Part shown: positions 59,529 through 62,090 of the stretch, in pieces
How positions within the stretch are numbered: the first letter of the stretch is position 1
How the letters are laid out: each line of letters starts with the position of its first letter
Assembly: GCA_000622025.1 (NCBI GenBank)
Contig: JHWU01000021.1
Coordinates: 1-62,090 of the forward strand
DNA length: 62,090 bases
From: Lachnospiraceae bacterium AD3010
GTDB taxonomy: Bacteria > Bacillota > Clostridia > Lachnospirales > Lachnospiraceae
Direction of reading: 5' to 3'
The notes under the pieces: generated by a model
The model's database searches: none
What the model was told of the DNA's origin: nothing
The model's input: only the letters and a program-made list of their open reading frames with translations
Program-made: the position numbers and the translations under genes

Positions 59529-60182
59529 TTGAAGCCTACAAAAGCTATATTTATTGATTATACGGGAACTATGGTTCAGGAGGATGAACCATACACCAGA
59601 GAGCTGCTCGCATATTTTATTTCGCATAGTGACCTTAAAGATCCGAAAGAGATTCTAAAGATCGTCTGGGGTAAAGTAAAGGAAATAGAAGCGGAAAGCT
59701 ACGGGGATTCCTTTGTTAAGATTGATGAAAGGACTGACAGGATCCTTCAGTATTGTGTTAAGAACTGTGGCCTTAATGGTGATCTTTCCTATATGCATGA
59801 TGTATGGAGAAAGATATGGGTGCACGCTCCGCTATTTGATGATGTTAAGCCTTTCTTTGAGAGATCAGAACTGCCAATATATGTATTATCAAATGACGAC
59901 CTCTGCTATCTTGAAGAATCTATGAAAATAAAGGATCTTCATCCTGCAGGGATCATTTCTTCAGAAATGGCGAAAGCCTGTAAACCGAACCGCCTGATAT
60001 TTGAGAAGGCTCTTGAAATATCAGGGGTAAAACCGGATGAAGCAATCCATATAGGTGACTCCATAATTTCAGATGTGGAACCGGCAAAGGAAATGGGGAT
60101 CACTCCTATATATATTTCCCGGAAAGAAGTTGCCTACATTGAGGGCGTCCGGGTGATCAGAACATTGGATGAAATGAGGTGA
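59529..60182 (+). CDS. HAD-superfamily hydrolase
   Basis: A 217-residue HAD phosphatase beginning IFIDYTGTMV, a D-x-T motif I variant in the YDxDGT position; LPIYVLSNDDL (motif II), AKACKPNRLIFEKAL (Lys, motif III) and IHIGDSIISDVEPA (motif IV). TTG start after GAGTGAGGAA. Motif I has D-Y-T rather than D-x-D, so phosphatase activity could differ (second Asp missing). Confidence 0.75.
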   Translation: MKPTKAIFIDYTGTMVQEDEPYTRELLAYFISHSDLKDPKEILKIVWGKVKEIEAESYGDSFVKIDERTDRILQYCVKNCGLNGDLSYMHDVWRKIWVHAPLFDDVKPFFERSELPIYVLSNDDLCYLEESMKIKDLHPAGIISSEMAKACKPNRLIFEKALEISGVKPDEAIHIGDSIISDVEPAKEMGITPIYISRKEVAYIEGVRVIRTLDEMR

Positions 60183-60190
60183 CGTTACTT

Positions 60191-60658
60191 ATGGGAAGAC
60201 TAAAGGAACTCAGGAAATACATTAATTCAGAACTGGAAAAGATGGAGAACACGGATGATATTTTCAGTGCTGCGAATCATTTGTACGGAGTGTCTCTGGC
60301 AGCGACAATACTTGCCAAAAAACGTGGATTGGATCCGGAGATAGCCGCTATGGCTGGGATGCTCCATGATATGCACGCATATAAAACCGGCTCATATGAT
60401 GATCACGCCCATAAGGGAGCAGATCTGGCAAGGGAGATCCTTAGTGAACTGAACCTTACAAGTGATGAGGAGACAGATGCCATCTGTTCTGCCATATACC
60501 ATCATGATGATAAGTATGCGATAGATGCTCCAATGGATGAGCTTCTGAAGGACGCGGATGTGATCCATCATACCCTGAATGATACCTCAAAAGCCATAAA
60601 GGAAAAGGAGCAGGCAAGGTATGACCGGATATGTGAGGAGCTGGGATTAAGGTCATAG
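60191..60658 (+). CDS. HD-domain phosphohydrolase
   Basis: A 155-residue HD protein: NHLYGVSLAATILAKKRGLD, MAGMLHDMHAYKTGSYDDHA (HD), and CSAIYHHDDKYAIDAPMDEL followed by LLKDADVIHH. It hydrolyses a nucleotide or phosphate ester. Start at 60191 chosen for GAGGTGACG upstream; GTG 60179 overlaps the HAD stop. Confidence 0.85.
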   Translation: MGRLKELRKYINSELEKMENTDDIFSAANHLYGVSLAATILAKKRGLDPEIAAMAGMLHDMHAYKTGSYDDHAHKGADLAREILSELNLTSDEETDAICSAIYHHDDKYAIDAPMDELLKDADVIHHTLNDTSKAIKEKEQARYDRICEELGLRS

Positions 60659-60700
60659 TTAATTCTTAAAGTAATAATAAAGAATGCCGGAGGGAAAGAA

Positions 60701-61240
60701 ATGAGTAAGTTTGAATTGATCAATGCTTCCTGCGCAGATCAGACGGTTGATGCTGTGGTAAATGCCGCAAACGGCAGGTTGTGGGCAGGCGGCGGTATAT
60801 GCGGAGTGATCTTTGATAAGGCCGGTATGAAGGAGCTGACGGATGCCTGCAGCAAATATAAGACCCCGTTAAAGGACGGCAGTGCTGTGATCACACCGTC
60901 ATTCAATCTTAAAAATGCTAAGGCTATAATACATGCTGTGGGTCCGAATTTTGGGGTGACTCCTACGGCGTTTAAGGAGTTGTTTGAAGCATATTACAAT
61001 TCTCTTGTGGTTCTTAAGGAGAATGGATACCACAGCATTTCCTTCCCTCTTATCAGTTCAAGCATATTTGGCGGCAATCTGCCTGATCCAGTTGCAGAAT
61101 CAACAAAGCAGTGTATAAGAGCATATAAGAAATTTGTGTCAGATTATCCCGATCATGAGTTAGATGTGAAGCTCTGTGCATTTACGGCTTCCGAGATGAG
61201 TAAAGCCGAAAAAGAATATGAGAACCACAATTTAAGCTGA
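60701..61240 (+). CDS. Macro-domain protein
   Basis: A 179-residue macro domain: VDAVVNAANGRLWAGGGICG (NAAN and GGG ADP-ribose-binding loop), AKAIIHAVGPNFGVTP and YHSISFPLISSSIFGG (SxxIF). Such domains bind or hydrolyse ADP-ribose and O-acetyl-ADP-ribose. Ribosome binding site GGAGGGAAAGAA. Confidence 0.85.
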   Translation: MSKFELINASCADQTVDAVVNAANGRLWAGGGICGVIFDKAGMKELTDACSKYKTPLKDGSAVITPSFNLKNAKAIIHAVGPNFGVTPTAFKELFEAYYNSLVVLKENGYHSISFPLISSSIFGGNLPDPVAESTKQCIRAYKKFVSDYPDHELDVKLCAFTASEMSKAEKEYENHNLS

Positions 61241-61253
61241 AGGAGATCAAACA

Positions 61254-61556
61254 ATGGTAAAGCATGTAATTCTATGGACACTTAAAGAGGAGCTGTCCGA
61301 ACCGGAAAAAGAAGAAGTAAAAAAGGGAATAAAGGAAGGACTTGAAGGATTAAAGGGTGTTATACCCGGACTCAGAGATATCGTAGTCAATACTGACAGT
61401 CTCCCAAGTTCAAATGCAGATCTTATGCTAGATTCCACTTTTGATGATGAAGAAGCCCTGAAAGCATATGCCATCAATCCTGCTCACGTAGCGGTTGCAG
61501 ACGGTAAGGTGAGGCCGTATACAAAGACCCGTAGCTGCCTGGATTATAAAATCTGA
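61254..61556 (+). CDS. Dabb (stress-responsive A/B barrel) protein
   Basis: A 100-residue Dabb-domain protein: MVKHVILWTLKEELSEPEKE (VKHVVLFK-like start with His), GLEGLKGVIPGLRDIVVNTD and STFDDEEALKAYAINPAHVA. Forms dimeric ferredoxin-like barrels; function usually unknown. Confidence 0.85.
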   Translation: MVKHVILWTLKEELSEPEKEEVKKGIKEGLEGLKGVIPGLRDIVVNTDSLPSSNADLMLDSTFDDEEALKAYAINPAHVAVADGKVRPYTKTRSCLDYKI

Positions 61557-61650
61557 CACTCTATTTCCGGAAAGAACAGGATGATATTCCTTGGGGTCTA
61601 TCCGCTTTTTAACGGAATCTATGAAAGTAATGAAAAAGAGGCTAAATGAA

Positions 61651-62090
61651 ATGTGGGAAATGGATTATGAAGCATCTGCCCGGTATTGGACGGACAAGGA
61701 AAAGGATGCGGTCTCAATGGATTCCGAAGATCTGCAGAAGAGGATTAATGATTTTATTGGAGAACACAATACCTGTGCATTGGCTACTGCGTCTCAGGAC
61801 ATGGTGAGATGCACGCCTATTGAGTATAATTATCTGGACGGGGTTTTCTATCTGTTTTCTGAAGGTGGATTAAAATTCAAGGCTCTAAAAGACAATAAGC
61901 AGGTCGGATTAGCGATATATGAGCCCTATGGAGGTTTTAACAACCTTAAAAGCCTTCAAGTCGAGGGAAGGGCAGAGATCATAGAGCCATTCACTGATGA
62001 ATATATGAAACTGCTGGAATATAAAAAAATCCCGGTGGATGTCATAAAGAAGATGCCGCATCCTATGAATCTTATAAAGATCACTCCATA
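61651..62090 (+). CDS. Pyridoxamine-5'-phosphate-oxidase-like flavoprotein (3' end outside window)
   Basis: An open frame to the window end, about 147 codons: MWEMDYEASARYWTDKEKDA, CALATASQDMVRCTPIEYNY, FSEGGLKFKALKDNKQVGLA. This is the split-barrel FMN-binding fold of the pyridoxamine oxidase superfamily. The start at 61651 has AAAGAGGC upstream; in-frame ATGs at 61621 and 61630 lack one. Not complete, so substrate cannot be assigned. Confidence 0.8.
   Translation, partial: MWEMDYEASARYWTDKEKDAVSMDSEDLQKRINDFIGEHNTCALATASQDMVRCTPIEYNYLDGVFYLFSEGGLKFKALKDNKQVGLAIYEPYGGFNNLKSLQVEGRAEIIEPFTDEYMKLLEYKKIPVDVIKKMPHPMNLIKITP

Overview
The window looks like chromosome or megaplasmid DNA of a rumen or gut Lachnospiraceae bacterium, most like the Butyrivibrio/Pseudobutyrivibrio group. 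This rests on moderate GC, GGAGG-type ribosome binding sites, many ATG(A) stop-start overlaps, and the small orphan genes typical of that family (DUF523, YkuK, PPC/DUF296, ASCH, YdbC, cpREC, macro and Dabb domains). No rRNA or CRISPR array was seen.

Layout. 0-7 kb: end of an ABC permease, a decayed serine hydrolase, a histone-H1-like protein, then mostly rightward small enzymes (HD, ArsC/Spx-like, GNATs, a GNAT-NifX fusion, an EAL protein). 7-10 kb: a leftward mobilisation module (mobC-mobA-small ORF-HU). 10-16 kb: two large cyclic-di-GMP proteins and a ParE/RelE-type toxin-antitoxin pair. 16-20 kb: Nudix gene, then the end of a decayed integrative element (sigma-like gene, HTH gene, excisionase, 10-codon integrase stub), a methyltransferase fragment and IS110 and IS21-like debris. 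20.4-24.2 kb: an AT-rich gene for a 1239-residue STAND-like protein, a candidate defence gene. 24.5-30 kb: second H1-like paralogue and housekeeping-type small genes. 29.9-31.6 kb: second, intact mobA-mobC module.

33.8-42.3 kb: a cassette with 14 tightly packed tRNA genes plus one more after an RNase H-like gene, two metallophosphatases, a T4-type RNA ligase joined by deletion to an ATP-grasp fragment, and a cyclic-phosphate-processing receiver domain. Together these resemble a phage- or plasmid-borne tRNA supply and RNA repair set. 43-44 kb: Fic toxin with its antitoxin. 44-49 kb: a graveyard of truncated genes (ParA, Rpn-like nuclease, serine recombinase, JAB/RadC, exonuclease, DUF4268) around an intact yaaA.

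50.6-58.6 kb: the most striking locus. A 2113-residue protein carries an SWIM zinc finger, a transglutaminase-like segment, a DUF4011/SF1 helicase, an MTES_1575-type nuclease fold and DUF3320 repeats. It is followed at once by a soluble FtsK-like translocase and a small unknown protein, and is a strong candidate for an undescribed multi-gene defence or DNA-processing system. 58.7-62.1 kb: truncated alpha/beta hydrolase, a paralogue of the 26.4 kb orphan, then HAD, HD, macro, Dabb and a pyridoxamine-oxidase-like gene cut by the window edge.

A structured repeat (outer stem, compensated inner stem, conserved 20-base tail) occurs four times in the same orientation at 7.16, 9.70, 31.70 and 33.53 kb. 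Two copies sit directly upstream of the mobC-mobA modules, which makes it a candidate oriT or relaxase-recognised element.
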